Shown: positions 33,802-44,859, counted from the first letter of the stretch. The stretch: 64,000 nt of DNA from Cryptomeria japonica (GCF_030272615.1 NC_081410.1:258833533-258897532); one strand, 5' to 3'. Program-made: numbers and translations. The notes: generated by a model not told the origin, from the sequence alone.

Positions 33802-35538
33802 TTGACTGTGAGAAACGACACCATGGGTGGAAATAGGAGAAGATATGAACCAGGAAGTTGCAAGGAGTGGAAACAAAAAGAAGAGGTGTGGGAAATTTTG
33901 CAGAAGGGTGGCCTTTCGAGCTTCCTTGAGAGACTCCATGGCCGTGATGGAAAGATAACCAGCTTCTTTTATAAAAATTGGAAGAAGGGTAAGCTTAAGA
34001 TGGGTGACCAACTGGTGGAAATTGATGAAGAGTTAATAGCTAAAGCTACGGGACTCAAAAGGGAGGGCTGCAATTTCTACAGAGACAGGAAGGTCAGCAA
34101 GGAAGCCATTGAAAGGTACCCGGTCATAGAGAAAGAGAAGAAAAAACTGGTAAAGTTGAGCAAAACCTATTACCTACCTAGGGCTTTTGCAAAGCCCTGG
34201 CGGGAAATTCTCTTTGTTTTAATGAGGTATATAACTCTAGATGGTAGGTTTATGAAAGTATATGGATATCACTTTGTCCTCTTAAATCATTTTAGGCATA
34301 ATGATAAGGTGAATTTCCCTTATTTCTTGCTTTGTTCTATGAATGCATCCCTAAAAGCATATAAAGAAAATCCTCGGGGTGACACCGCAATGCACCAGGG
34401 ACTTATGGTCCTCATTTATGACCATCTAAAGGCCAATAAAATCAATTGAATGCAGCTCCCTATGGATTCGGAAGAAGATATGTCCGATTCTGATTTCTCA
34501 GAGGAGGAGGATTCAGAAAATGATTCCTCGACTAAAGATGAGGAAAGCTCTGATGACTCAGAGTATGAGAGGAACAAGAAGAGGAAATCAAAACCCTCTT
34601 CTTCTAAGAGCAAAAAATCCCAAAGTGAACCCCTGATTAGTATCTCTTCGGAAGAAGAGGACTCTAATTTCCTTGAGGAGAAGAAGAACCCTAAGGGAAT
34701 GCTAAAGGGAAAAAGTAAAATCCAACCCCAACCCAAGAAGAAGCAAAAGAAAATAGAGGAGACTGGCAAAGATCCGGAGGACACAGGCAAGGAACCGGAA
34801 GAGGACAAGCAAACAAGAACCCTAGAAGCTGAACAAAGCCTAGAGATGGAGACTATGGAGGAGACCCTCAGGGCCGCTGACACTATCTCTGCCCTCCATA
34901 TTGCTAAAGATGAACAAATAACCCCTACTCCTTCTCCTGGTCCTTACCCTAAGGCCTTGAAGGGTTTTATGAAAACCATAGAATGGCTTATTGATGGGAA
35001 TAAGAATACTGTGGATGATTACAAAAAACTCTACAACAGAGTCATGATCCTGGAAACCATTAACATTAGAGAGGGGAATACTATGGCCAATTATATCAAA
35101 TATTTGAAGAACACAATTGCCAAAGTGGAAGACATCAGAGATGCCTTTAATCCCCGGTTTGAGAAAATTGAAAAGGAGATACAGGATAGAAAAACCCTGG
35201 AGGAAACTAGCAAAAAAAAGCTCTCAGATATAGTTGCCAAAGTGGACAAGATAGAGGAGTGCCTCAAGAACATTGCAGAGCAGAGTCTCAGCATTCTGAA
35301 AATCTCAGCCAACAACACCCATGCCCTCATCAGCAAGCTCGATGATGAAAAGGAAACCCAGTAAATTGACCTGGATGTAGAAGGAACCAGGGAAGTCCAA
35401 GGTCCCAGAACTCGCACCCATGGAAAGAGGAAGGAAAAGAAAGTGAATAAGGACTTGGAGGAGCTAAAAGCAGTTGGGGTGACTTATGATGAGCTGGTGA
35501 CTAAGGTAGAGGAGCTGCTGAAGAAAATCACTATGTAG
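33802..35538 (+). pseudogene. LINE ORF3: uncharacterised retroelement-associated domain with acidic and coiled-coil tail
   Basis: A single frame of 578 codons with only two internal stops (TGA at 34447-34449, TAA at 35362-35364). Residues 30-210 form a domain with signatures SCKEWKQKEEVWEILQKGG, FYKNWKKGKL, IDEELIAKATGLKREGCNF, PWREILFVLMRYITLDGRF and LLNHFRHNDKVNFPYFLL; this resembles a family of unknown function common in plant repeats. Next comes a Ser/Asp/Glu-rich acidic block, a Lys-rich NLS-like block (QPKKKQKKIEE), and from residue 390 a coiled-coil-like tail (EEFLKNIAEQSL-type heptads). After the TAA, KRKEKKVNKDLEELKAVG continues to TAG at 35536. The same C-terminus is present in the second LINE copy at the window end. 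It begins 190 bp after ORF2. Function unknown; a nucleic-acid or chromatin-binding accessory protein is a guess. Confidence 0.75.
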
Positions 35539-35701
35539 TGTCTCCTTGGGTTCATTGTTGTTTTTTGTTGTTTAGCTGTTTTTTCTGTTCACTGGTTTTT
35601 TGGACCAGTCGCTTTGTATGCGGACTCTATTTTCTCTGCTATTTATTTTAACTATGTTGTAATGGTTTTGGGTCCTTAAAACCTGTTTTTCAATTAATCA
35701 G
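35539..35701 (+). other. LINE 3' UTR with terminal hairpin
   Basis: Near the end, GGTTTT, an 8-base loop GGGTCCTT and AAAACC can pair. The sequence then runs TGTTTTTCAATTAATCAG to the target duplication. The second LINE copy has the same layout with AGGTTT/AAACCT. A 3' hairpin that the element's own RT recognises is a known LINE feature. No poly(A) tail or AATAAA signal stands out. Confidence 0.6.
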
Positions 35702-35720
35702 AACTATGTATACTAGGAAA

Positions 35721-35785
35721 TGATAAATGCCAACTATCCTAAGGTTGGACTTAAGAAAAGAGTAAATTATTAATTTACTCCAACA
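35721..35785 (-). repeat. 3' LTR of the non-autonomous copia-like element, inner part
   Basis: Continues the LTR after the LINE: TGATAAATGCCAACTA and GTAAATTATTAATTTACTCC match 45725-45789. Ends CCAACA. GTAAATTATTAATTTAC is a near-perfect palindrome just inside the LTR start. Confidence 0.85.
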
Positions 35786-37028
35786 CCCCCCCTTAAGTGC
35801 AACTTAGGGAAAATGACACAAAAGATAACAATGCAAGATGGGTCCTGACTAATAGGCCATGTTAGTTACCCATGAACAAATGGAGAAAGAGAGAAAAACC
35901 CAGTAGGAAAAAACTCCCCACAAAAGAGAGATGAAAACACAAAATGCTCTTAATGAGAAGAACAAAACCTCATGTGAGGAAAAAGTCCTTTCCATCAAAG
36001 AGAAGAAGAGACACCATGAATCTCCCCCTCAATGTAGAATCTCCTACAAAGATGGTCAAATGATGTTGACCAACACTCCTCCAAATTGTAAGAAACAAAG
36101 CCAATCTTACACCAAGAATGATAAAGTGTGACAAAACAGGGTACCACTGTCAATGAAGAATGGGTGATGAATTGCTCACTACAACATGATGAAGATCATG
36201 CACGAAGACAACTTGTATGAGATTGGATATTCAAACAACATACATTCTCAATTGGAGACATGTACCCAGTCTGACAAGATAGTTCCTAATCTACTAAGTA
36301 CATGAGTATTACATCAACTATATCAATTGACAAAGTACAAAGAGGTGTGACACTTTATATTAGTGCGAGTACAACATAGCTCATGCAAGATAATACAACA
36401 TGACATGGTACAAATCTGGAAACATGAAGATGATGCACCAAAAAAATGCCATGTAGAAGACTGCAAATGAAGATGTCTTTGATTGGTATGTTGCCAAGAA
36501 AAATGTAGGAGCAACTGGCCCCCCCTGACTGTCAATTGGACGATGCTACAAGACAGGTACGGTAGGGGGACAAGAAAAAATTGTGCTCCTAATTTTGCTT
36601 ATTATGTGAGAATTTGTTTTAAATTTTTTTATTAAAGTTTAAATAAAGTACTTTATTAAAATCCCATGAGAAAAAACTTTATTAAACTTAATAAAGAAAA
36701 ATTAACTTTTTTAAATTTTTGAAAAAAAAAAACTTTATTGAAAAAATAAAGAAAAAATTGTACACATTTTTTTTATAAATTTTTTATTAAAAAACTTCAT
36801 TAATAAATAATAAAGAAAAACATATTTTAAAAAAAAAATTCAAATAAAAAACTTTAATAACAAAATATTATTAAAGAAAAAAGTTTAAATTAAAATTTTA
36901 TTTATTAAAATGATTTAATGGTTTTATTTTAAAAACATAAATAACCATTTTACATAAAAATTATTATTAAAAAATATTAATTATTTTTTTTAATAAATAA
37001 AATAATTTTTTTAAATGCAGTACCATTT
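35786..37028 (-). other. Internal non-coding region of the copia-like element, with a strongly AT-rich tract
   Basis: 35786-36535 is non-coding; it begins with a C-run (PPT on the other strand) and has phrases common near copia 3' ends. 36590-37015 is more than 80% A+T by eye, composed of ACTTTATTAAA / AATAAAGAAAAA variants in both orientations. I see no gene. A 66-codon frame at 35931 (+) has no domain. Confidence 0.6.
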
Positions 37029-37465
37029 TGAACCCAAGGGAGGACTGAGAGGGAGGGTGAATCAGTCCAAACAAATAATTACAACATCACATAAACAATT
37101 AATAAACAACACATATCCAACACATGAACACCAAGATTTATATGTGGAAAACCCAAACAGTGAAAAACCATGGTGGGAGTCAACCCACAAGATATTCCAC
37201 TATATATGAAATGATTACAAAGATAGAGCTCACTGCTCTCGACTTGTACACCAAGGCTAATTGCTCATGGGACAAGATACAAAGAGGACTTGCAAAACTT
37301 GAAGCTAACTGCACTCAGGGCAAGATATAGAAAAATGATTTGAAAAGAAGGATATCTTGATCATGAAGTCGTCCTTGAACTCTACATCAAGCAACCAACA
37401 TCAACACAAAACTTTGATCACAACTGCCAACACTTTGTCTCAACTTTCTATCATAGTCACAATGT
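37029..37465 (-). repeat. Foreign copia LTR, U5 end (split)
   Basis: On the minus strand it carries CCCACCATGGTTTTTC and GGGTTTTCCACATATAAAT, as in the LTRs of the complete copia at 38250 and 43900, then ends CTTGGGTTCA followed by AAATGGTACTG, a degenerate PBS. It is therefore a minus-strand copia LTR of another family, interrupted at 37466 by the complete copia element. The rest is at 44128-44859. Confidence 0.6.
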
Positions 37466-38491
37466 TGTTGGTATTTTGGTTATGCTGATATGGTTTTGTC
37501 ATTGATGTCAACACCTTTAAACACTTATCAACTCTGGCACCTTGGAGGATTGGCAATGTTCACCGACAAGCAAGTGACTTATGCACAGTCACCGGTATCT
37601 AGTTCACCGGCACTTGGAATGACATGGAAAACACTTGGTTATGTTGAAGACATCATTTGGACACTTTGTCTTGGAGATTTTTTCATTGGTATATTCATAT
37701 TTGCATATTTGCTGTTACTGGCAAATACGTCCAGAATATGCACCGACAGGCTTATCTATTCCAGATCAACACGACACGCTTTGGAGATGATTTAGTTGTT
37801 ATTGTAAATACATTAAGCTGACATGTTGAATCAGATATTGCATCTGTAAATTGATTTTATTGTAATATCTTTTAGAGCCAACCTACTAAAATTGGTCTTA
37901 GGTTATGGTATATATGTAAGATCTTATTTGTAAGGTCGATATGCGATTGGAAAAAGGAATTGTAAGAAGGTATATGTGAGAATAAGCAGAGCTATACACG
38001 TAGACATCATTTGAAGGTGAAGCAAGGTTTTTGTGAAGGCAATCAGAACTACACCGGTATTGAATCCAGCATAGGAAGATGCTATTTTGAGCAATACATC
38101 TTTATTGGATTTAACCATCCAATTGTAGTCAGTGTGACTCCTATTTATGTTTGAGCGGTGAGCTCTAGGCGCTTGGCCTTTCTGCATGTATATACCCCAT
38201 TTATATACACATACTATCTGCAGTAGTATCATCTGATTGTGGGTAAGGTTTCCCACCATGGTTTTTCCCCTTACAGGGTTTCCACGTACAAATATTGGTG
38301 TTGTGTGTTGTGGATGTTATTGTCTTTCTGTTTCATGCATTAATCTTTACTGGTACTGCAATTAACTGATAAACTGTCTACCGACATAAAGTTTGGTTAC
38401 CGGTATTAAGCATTAAGGTTGGTTAAGTTGTTTTTGGTTTAAATTTATTAGACAATCAAACCCCTCTCTCAGTTGTCTCCGGGACCTAACA
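37466..38491 (+). repeat. 5' LTR of the copia element
   Basis: 1026 bp. Shares blocks with the 3' LTR (GTATATATGTAAGATC; CCCACCATGGTTTTTCCCC). The copies differ by roughly 20-bp and 15-bp indels and many substitutions, so the insertion is not recent. The TATA-like GGTATATATGTAAG near 37907 is a candidate core promoter. Confidence 0.9.
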
Positions 38492-38493
38492 AT

Positions 38494-38508
38494 TGGTATC
38501 AGAGCTTA
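38494..38508 (+). other. iMet-type primer-binding site of the copia element
   Basis: TGGTATCAGAGCTTA, complementary to the 3' end of initiator methionine tRNA, two bases downstream of the LTR. Confidence 0.9.
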
Positions 38509-38557
38509 GTCCTCTTTTTGCAGAAGTTTAACAACTTGAGGAGATCAAACGTCTACT

Positions 38558-39560
38558 AACTATTTCAGGAAGGACAATCCTAAACTTGATGGAACCAACT
38601 ACAACATATGGAAGATTAGAATGGAGACACATTTGAATTGCATTGGAAAGGACATCTGAGATGTTACAAAGAATGGCTATACTGCTCCTACTCAAAGTCA
38701 GCCTAATCCACCTACCTTAGGAAAAGATGAAGAAAATGATTGCAAAGCAAGGGAAGCACTTTTGAGCATATTATCAGATCAGCAAATCATGGGATTATCA
38801 GATAGGTCTACTGTTAAAGCTATTTGGGATCATTTGGAAACATTGAATGAAGGAGATTCTACAGTCAAAATTGCAAAACTTGAAAGCTTCTGGGTCAGGT
38901 ATGAAAATCTGAAAATGGAAGAAGATGAAAGGATTTCTGCTTTTATGGAAAGAGTAAATGAAATTGTTCTGGATATTAAATGTTGTGGAGGAACCTTAAG
39001 TGAAGATGAAATTATTTCAAAAGTTTTAAGAGGATTGCCACCGACATATAAAATGAAAGTTACTGCTATAAATGAGTTGAGAACAATGCCTAATACATCA
39101 ATAACTAGGGATACACTGATTGGAAAACTTTCAGCTTTTGAAATTGAGGAATTTGGTCTTGTTACTACTATAAAGACAGATTTAGCTTTTAAGGCATCAA
39201 CATCGTCTGCACCATCATTTGACAAATCTGATTGGAAAGCCTTTTATGCAAGAGAACTTGAGGAAACCAGGAGAGAAAATGAAGAACTTGAAGCACTATT
39301 TGCAAGGAAAATGCCTAAAGGTCCAGTTGGAAGTAAGTATGAAGGTAAAACACCATTTAAATGTTTTAACTATAATAAGATTGGTCATATGGCTTCAAGA
39401 TGCCCTGATAGACATGCTAGACTAAGAGAAGAAGCTAGAAGAACATACAAGCCTAACCCTGAATATCAGAGATACAGATTTAAGAAGAATAAAGATAAAT
39501 CTTGTTATCTTGCTGATGAAGGAGTCACTGCTGATTCTGATGAGGAATTGACAGACAATG
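38558..39560 (+). pseudogene. copia gag
   Basis: Starts before the first available ATG run: NPKLDGTNYNIWKIRMETHL then an in-frame TGA (a Trp position, about 38658), and continues open from 38762. Capsid motifs: VKAIWDHLETLNEGD, LESFWVRYENLKMEEDERIS, VLRGLPPTYKMKVTAINEL. The knuckle CFNYNKIGHMASRC has Tyr in place of its second Cys. It forms the virus-like particle. Confidence 0.87.
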
Positions 39561-39599
39561 GATGGGTTTTTGTTTCTATAATAGAAGATCAACCGACAC

Positions 39600-39922
39600 C
39601 TACTGTTCAACTGGTAGAGCAGGCTCTGGCAGCTAAAGTTGAAGTTAAGGATGAATGGATCATTGATTCAGGATGTTCACATCATATGACTGGTGATAAA
39701 GATAAATTCTTGAACTTTCAGGAATATAGTGGAGGTCTGGTAAGATTTGGAGATGATAAAGCTTGTTTGATCAAAGGAAAGGGTACTATATCTCTTGATG
39801 GTAAGCATAATACTAACAATGTTTACTATGTAGAAGGTTTAAATCATAATCTTTTGAGTGTTGGTCAATTAGTTGAAAAAGGATTTCAATTACAATTCAA
39901 GAATGGAAAATGCAAAATATGA
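39600..39922 (+). pseudogene. copia aspartic protease
   Basis: EWIIDSGCSHHMTGDKDKF is the canonical copia protease active site, followed by GKGTISLDGKHNTNNVYYVE and GLNHNLLSVGQLVEKGFQL. In frame with gag. A frameshift at about 39910 separates it from integrase. Confidence 0.9.
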
Positions 39923-41023
39923 ACAGAACTAGTTTAGAAATTGCAACCGGTAATCAAACTAGAGGTAATATCTTTCATTTGAATAACAATGAAAAGACTT
40001 GCTTGATTGCACATATTGATAAAAGTTGGCTATGGCATAAGAGACTCTGTCGTGTAAATTTTGATTGCATGGTAAAAATCAGTACTACTAAGGCAGTCAG
40101 AGATTTACCTAAGATTGTTAAACCTCACAATCCGGTATGTAAGGAATGTCAATTTGGAAAACAAGTTAGAGAATCTTTTAAAAGTATTCCAAAAAAATCC
40201 AATAATGCTCTTGACTTAATTCACACTAATTTATGTGGTCCAGCTAGAACTAAAAACTTACAAGGTGATAGATATTTCATGCTAATCATTGATGACTATT
40301 CTAGAATGTGTTGGGTTACTCTTCTCAGAGAAAAATCAGAAGCACTTGGGAAATTCAAACTGAATGGAGTCAATGGTAGAAAATGAAACCGGTAAGAAAA
40401 TCAAATAGCCAAGATCAGATCAAGGAGGTGAATTCACATATAAGGAATTTAATGCATTCTTTGAACTGAATGGAATCAGAAGACAGTTATCAGCACCTCA
40501 GACACCACAACAGAATGAAGTTGTAGAAAGGAAAAATAGAACTATCTTGGATGCAGCTAGAAGTATGTTATCTAAAGCAAATCTACCACATGTATATTGG
40601 AGAGAGGCAATAAGCATAGTGGTCTATACATTCAACAAAGTTCACATCAAAGGTGAAATCGGTAAGACCCCTCATGAACTATGGTTTGGTATTACTCCTA
40701 CTCTTAAATATTTTAGAATATTTGGAAGTAAATGCTATATTAGAAGAGATGAGTATATTGGCAAATTTGATCCTAGAAGTGATGAAGGAATATTTCTTGG
40801 TTATTCATCTAAGAGAAAAGCATATAGATGTTTTAACAAGAGATTGCAGAAAATTGTTGAGAGTACAAATGTGAAGATTGATGAACAGCTTAGAGGAACT
40901 TCAAGGTATATAGAATCTGAATCGACAACAAAGATACTGACAAATGAACCTACATTGAACCCACTGGTACAAAATGAAGATCCAGTTACCCTGATATCAT
41001 CTGAAAATTCCACTGTAACTTAG
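39910..41023 (+). pseudogene. copia integrase
   Basis: The N-terminal zinc domain should read LWH..LGH..., but here it is LWHKRLCRVNF, losing the second His; CKECQFGKQ keeps both Cys. Core: HTNLCGP has Asn for the first catalytic Asp; RSDQGGEF (second Asp) and NEVVERKNR (Glu) are intact. Then the C-terminal WREAISIVVYTFNKVHIKG and FDPRSDEGIFLGYSSKRKAY. Two frameshifts (about 39910 and 40386-40540). With the first Asp gone the encoded enzyme would be inactive. Confidence 0.9.
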
Positions 41024-41035
41024 GATTAATAGCAA

Positions 41036-42160
41036 ATGAAGATACCCCGGTATGTAAGATTGAACCACTCAGAAAATAAGATAATTGGGAATAAGTATCA
41101 AGGAGTTATGACAAGAGGAAGACTGACAAATGAAGAGGTATGTCTTATTTCTCAAATTGAACCATCATCAATTAATGAGGCATGTGAAGATAAGCACTTG
41201 ATTAAAGCTATGGAAGAGGAACTAGAACAAATTTAGAAGAACAACACATGGATATTAGTTCCCCGACCTAAAGACAAAAATGTGATTGGAACAAAATGGG
41301 TATTCAGAAACAAACTTAATGAAGATGGTAAGGTAATCAGAAATAAAGCAAGACTAGTGTGTAAGGGATATTCTCAAAAAGAAGGAATTGATTATATTGA
41401 AACCTTTGCACTGGTAGCTAGAATTGAGGCAGTCAGATTCTTCTTGGCTTTTGCAGCACACAAGAACTACAAAGTATATCAAATGGATATTAAATGTGCA
41501 TTTCTGAATGGAGATCTTGAAGAAGAAGTTTACATTGAGCAATCTGATGGATTTTCTTTGACAAATAACAAACATATGGTTTGCAGGTTAAGGAAAGCTT
41601 TGTATGGGTTGAAGAAAGCTCCAAGAGCTTGGTATGCTAGATTGGATAAATATCTTTTGAAGATTGGATTCTCTAAAGGTAATGTTGATAGTAACTTATA
41701 CTATAAAGTGACTAAGGATGACATCTTGGTTATAGAAGTTTTTGTTGATGATATAATCTTTGGAGGAGAAGATGGATTATGTAAAGACTTCTCTATTGAA
41801 ATGTAGCAAGAATTTGAAATGTCTATGATTGGAGAGATAAAATTCTTTTTAGGATTGCAGATTTCATAGACTAATAAAGGTATATTCTTGAGTCAATCCA
41901 AGTACTTGAAGGAGTTACTAAAGAAATTTGGGATGGAGAACTCTAAACTGGTAAGCACACCTATGACTACAAATGACAAATTATCACTAAGGGATGAATC
42001 TACACCTGTTAATCCAACTAGGTACAAATCTATGATAGGAGGTTTACTGTATTTGACACAAACAAGACTTGATAATATGAATGCAGTATGTATTGTTTCA
42101 ATATTTCAGATTAATCCTAGAGAAAATCATGAATCAACAGTAAAAAGGATTTTCTAGTAC
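41036..42160 (+). pseudogene. copia reverse transcriptase
   Basis: [79 protein letters not shown] and the catalytic FVDDIIFGG (near 41742). Later MIGGLLYLTQTR. One frame except for TAG stops at about 41234, 41804, 41868 and 42156, three of them at apparent Gln positions and one at a Trp position. Confidence 0.92.
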
Positions 42161-42661
42161 TTACAAGGCACTACAAATCTTGGCTTATGGTATCCTAGAG
42201 ATGAAAACTTTGAATTATGTGCATACATAGATGCAAATTGGGCAGGAGATGTGGATGACAGAAAAAGCACCACCGACGGAGCATTTTTTCTTGGAAGCAG
42301 ATTAATTTCTTGGTTGAGTAAGAAACAAAGTTGTACATCCTTATCAACAATAGAATAAGAATATGTTGCAGCAACATCTAACTGTACATAGGTATTATGG
42401 CTTAAGCAAATGTTGAAGGACATAAAGGTAAAATGCAAGGACCCTATAACTATCTATTGTGATAACACTGCAACAATTGATATATCTAAGAATCCAGTAT
42501 TACATTCTAAAACTAAACATGTTTCTATCAAATTGGATTTTCTGAAAGAGAATGTTGAAGTAAAAGAAGTAAAACTGGTTTATGTGAATACTAAAGAGCA
42601 GATTGCAGATATTTTCACTAAGCCTTTGCCTAAGGAGACTTTTGAATATCTCAGAGATTAG
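42161..42661 (+). pseudogene. copia RNase H and pol C-terminus
   Basis: AYIDANWAGDVDDRKSTTDG (first Asp), EYVAATSNC (Glu, just after a TAA), IYCDNTATIDISKNPVLHS (Asp), then SIKLDFLKENVEVKEVKLVY and KEQIADIFTKPLPKETFEYL, the classic copia ending. Stops at about 42356, 42390 and 42659. Confidence 0.9.
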
Positions 42662-43059
42662 CTTGGGGTCATACCCCCATTGGTAGAGACTTAGACGGTT
42701 GATGTTTGTCATCAACCAACAGAATTAACAGAGAAATCTTTTACTCCGGCTTTGATGAGGAGAGCTACTTCTCATGGGGAGTAGTTGGTATACTGAATTG
42801 GTTGGTATTTTGTATTGGCTTTGGCATTTGATGTCAAAGGGGGAGAGATTGATATGGAAAAACACAAGGAAAACATATGTTACTCTCAGGGGGAGAGATT
42901 GTTACTTTGGGAGAGATTGATTACTCTCTGTATCTAAATTTTGATTTCTAGTTATGATCTCTTTTGGGAGATTGTTGGTTTTTGGTATTTGGCATTTCTA
43001 TTTTGGCACTTTGATAGTTTTTTCCATCTTGTGTTGCCATCAATGCCAAAGGGGGATAT
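42662..43059 (+). other. copia 3' non-coding region with repeated PPT-like blocks
   Basis: AAAGGGGGAGAGATTG-type blocks occur at about 42836 and 42886 and the last, AAAGGGGGATAT, abuts the 3' LTR (43048-43059). Each purine block follows TTTGATGTCAA or ATCAATGCCA. Only the last position fits the true plus-strand primer. Confidence 0.7.
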
Positions 43060-44127
43060 TGTTGGTATTTTGGTTATGTTGATATGGTTTTGTCATTAAT
43101 GTCAACACCTTTAAACACTTATCAACTCTAGCACCTTGGAGGATTGGCAATGTTCACCGACAAGCAAGTGACTTATGCACAATCACCGATATTTGGTTCA
43201 ACGGTAGGATATATTGTTCACCGACACTTGGAATGACATGGAAAACACTTGGCTATGTTGAAGACATCATTTGGACACTTTGTCTTGGAGATTTGTTCAT
43301 TGGTATATTCGTATTTACATATTTGTTGTTACTAGCAAATAGGTCCAGAATAAGCACCGATAGGTTTATCTATTCCAGATCAGCATGACACGCTTTGGAG
43401 ATGATTTAGTTGTTATTGTAAATACATTAAGCTGACATGTTGAATAAGATATTGCATCGGTTATTGATTTACTTGTAAATTGATTTTATTGTAATATCTT
43501 TTAGAGCCAACCTACTAAAATTGGTCTTAGGTTATGGTATATATGTAAGATCTTATTTGTAAGATCGATATGTGATTGGGAAAAGGAATTGTAAGAAGGT
43601 ATATATGAGAATAAGAAGAGATATACACACAGACATCATTTGAAGGTGAAGCAAGGTTTTTGTGAAGGCAATCAAAACTACACCGGTACTGAATCTAGCA
43701 TAGGAAGATGCTATTTTGAGTAGTACATCTTTATTGGATTTAACCATCCAATTGTAGTCAGTGTGACTCCTATTTGTGTTTGAGTAGTGAGCTCTAGGTG
43801 CTTGGCCTTTTTGCATATGCATACCCTATTTGTATACACATACTATCTACGGTAGTATCATCTGATTGTGGGTAAGGTTTCCCACCGTGGTTTTTCCCCT
43901 TACAAGGTTTCCACATAAAAATATTGGTGTTTTGTGTTGTGGATGTTATTGTCTTTCTGTTTCATGCATTAATCTTTACTGGTACTACAATTAACTGATA
44001 AACTATCTACCGGCATAAAGTTTGGTTTACTGGTATTAAGCATTAAGGTTGGTTAAGTTATTTTTGGTTTAAATTTATTAGACAACTGATTCACCCCCCC
44101 CCTCTTAGTTGTCTCTAGGACCTAACA
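43060..44127 (+). repeat. 3' LTR of the copia element
   Basis: 1068 bp, pair of 37466-38491. Longer because of extra bases near 43205 and 43465. Ends CTAGGACCTAACA. Confidence 0.9.
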
Positions 44128-44859
44128 AACACAACTTGCATATCATTTGAACACAACTCTTCTTCATTGCTCACACTTCCTCTGATCTTCACCACATCAT
44201 CTACACACTCTCTCATTCAAATTGCCACTAACTCAAACATTCAGATACCTTATATACAAGATAGATCATCAAAGCATAAAACAAGTCGGCTTGAATAAAG
44301 ATAAATTTTCCAAACCAAAAACACACATGTTGATCCACTCTAAGAGAAAGAGGACCAAAACACATCTTCCAAAGATTGATTCATCAATCTGTAATCATTG
44401 GAACCTAAACATCACCATATCCATATGCTACACAACCATATAAGAAATTACCAATCAAAACATACTCTGCAAAGCAAATAAATCAAATCTGGATCTCCAC
44501 ACACTACGGCGAGACCCATAAAACATCAAACATGCTTCCATGAATCATATCCAAACCTAAGGATAGATCAAGCATAGAATCTCACAACCAACAATGAACA
44601 ATACCACAACACTCAAAGAATACAAAGATGTTTCCGGACCTCAAAACCAATATCCACGATACCATAACTATATCCAATGAAGATAACAATAATATTCAAC
44701 ACCAACAACAGATTCCAGACCCAATTACTTTTAGAACAACCAACACAACAATTGCACCAACATCTCAACAAGATAACTCTGCACCACATACATTCTAGAC
44801 TAAAACCGGAACGACAAGTTTGACATCAATGACAACCACATCAACTCGTATTTCCAACA
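44128..44859 (-). repeat. Foreign copia LTR, U3 part (split)
   Basis: Continuation of the LTR at 37029-37465 on the other side of the inserted copia. It ends TTTCCAACA at 44859, i.e. starts TGTTGGAAA on its own strand. Total LTR would be about 1.17 kb. No coding content; a 73-codon frame at 44222 has no domain. Boundary at 44859 is less sure than at 37029. Confidence 0.5.

Larger units (their letters stand above)
27659..35701 (+). mobile_element. Full-length plant L1-type LINE with RNase H and an additional downstream ORF
   Basis: 8043 bp flanked by a perfect 19-bp target duplication AACTATGTATACTAGGAAA (27640-27658 and 35702-35720). The empty site is visible in the other LTR (about 45711-45731), which proves the boundaries. 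Order: GGGAGGAGC-rich 5' end, ORF1 (DUF4283 and CCHC knuckle), ORF2 (endonuclease, RT, RNase H), ORF3 (unknown domain with a coiled-coil tail), 3' UTR with a terminal hairpin. There is no poly(A) tail; the 3' end is ...TTAATCAG. Plant L1 elements normally have only two ORFs. Confidence 0.92.
37466..44127 (+). mobile_element. Complete Ty1/copia retrotransposon (decayed coding region)
   Basis: 6662 bp. LTRs 37466-38491 and 43060-44127 have TGTTGG...CCTAACA ends. The iMet primer site TGGTATCAGAGC starts at 38494, two bases after the 5' LTR, and an AAAGGGGGATAT polypurine tract precedes the 3' LTR. gag, protease, integrase, RT and RNase H follow in copia order (integrase before RT). Flanking 5-mers (AATGT and AACAC) do not match, so the target duplication is decayed or my edge is off by a few bases. 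Confidence 0.92.

Noticed and set aside
37924-38259. 111-codon minus-strand ORF in the copia LTR, partly kept at 43553-43822
   Set aside because: Present in both LTR copies only because they are duplicates; no motif, and antisense to the LTR's conserved non-coding features.
43020-43060. Env-like gene after copia pol (as in SIRE elements)
   Set aside because: 42662-43059 has only purine-rich repeats and stops in all frames; no transmembrane frame.
44222-44443. 73-codon ORF on the plus strand
   Set aside because: Lies within a split LTR; no start context or domain.
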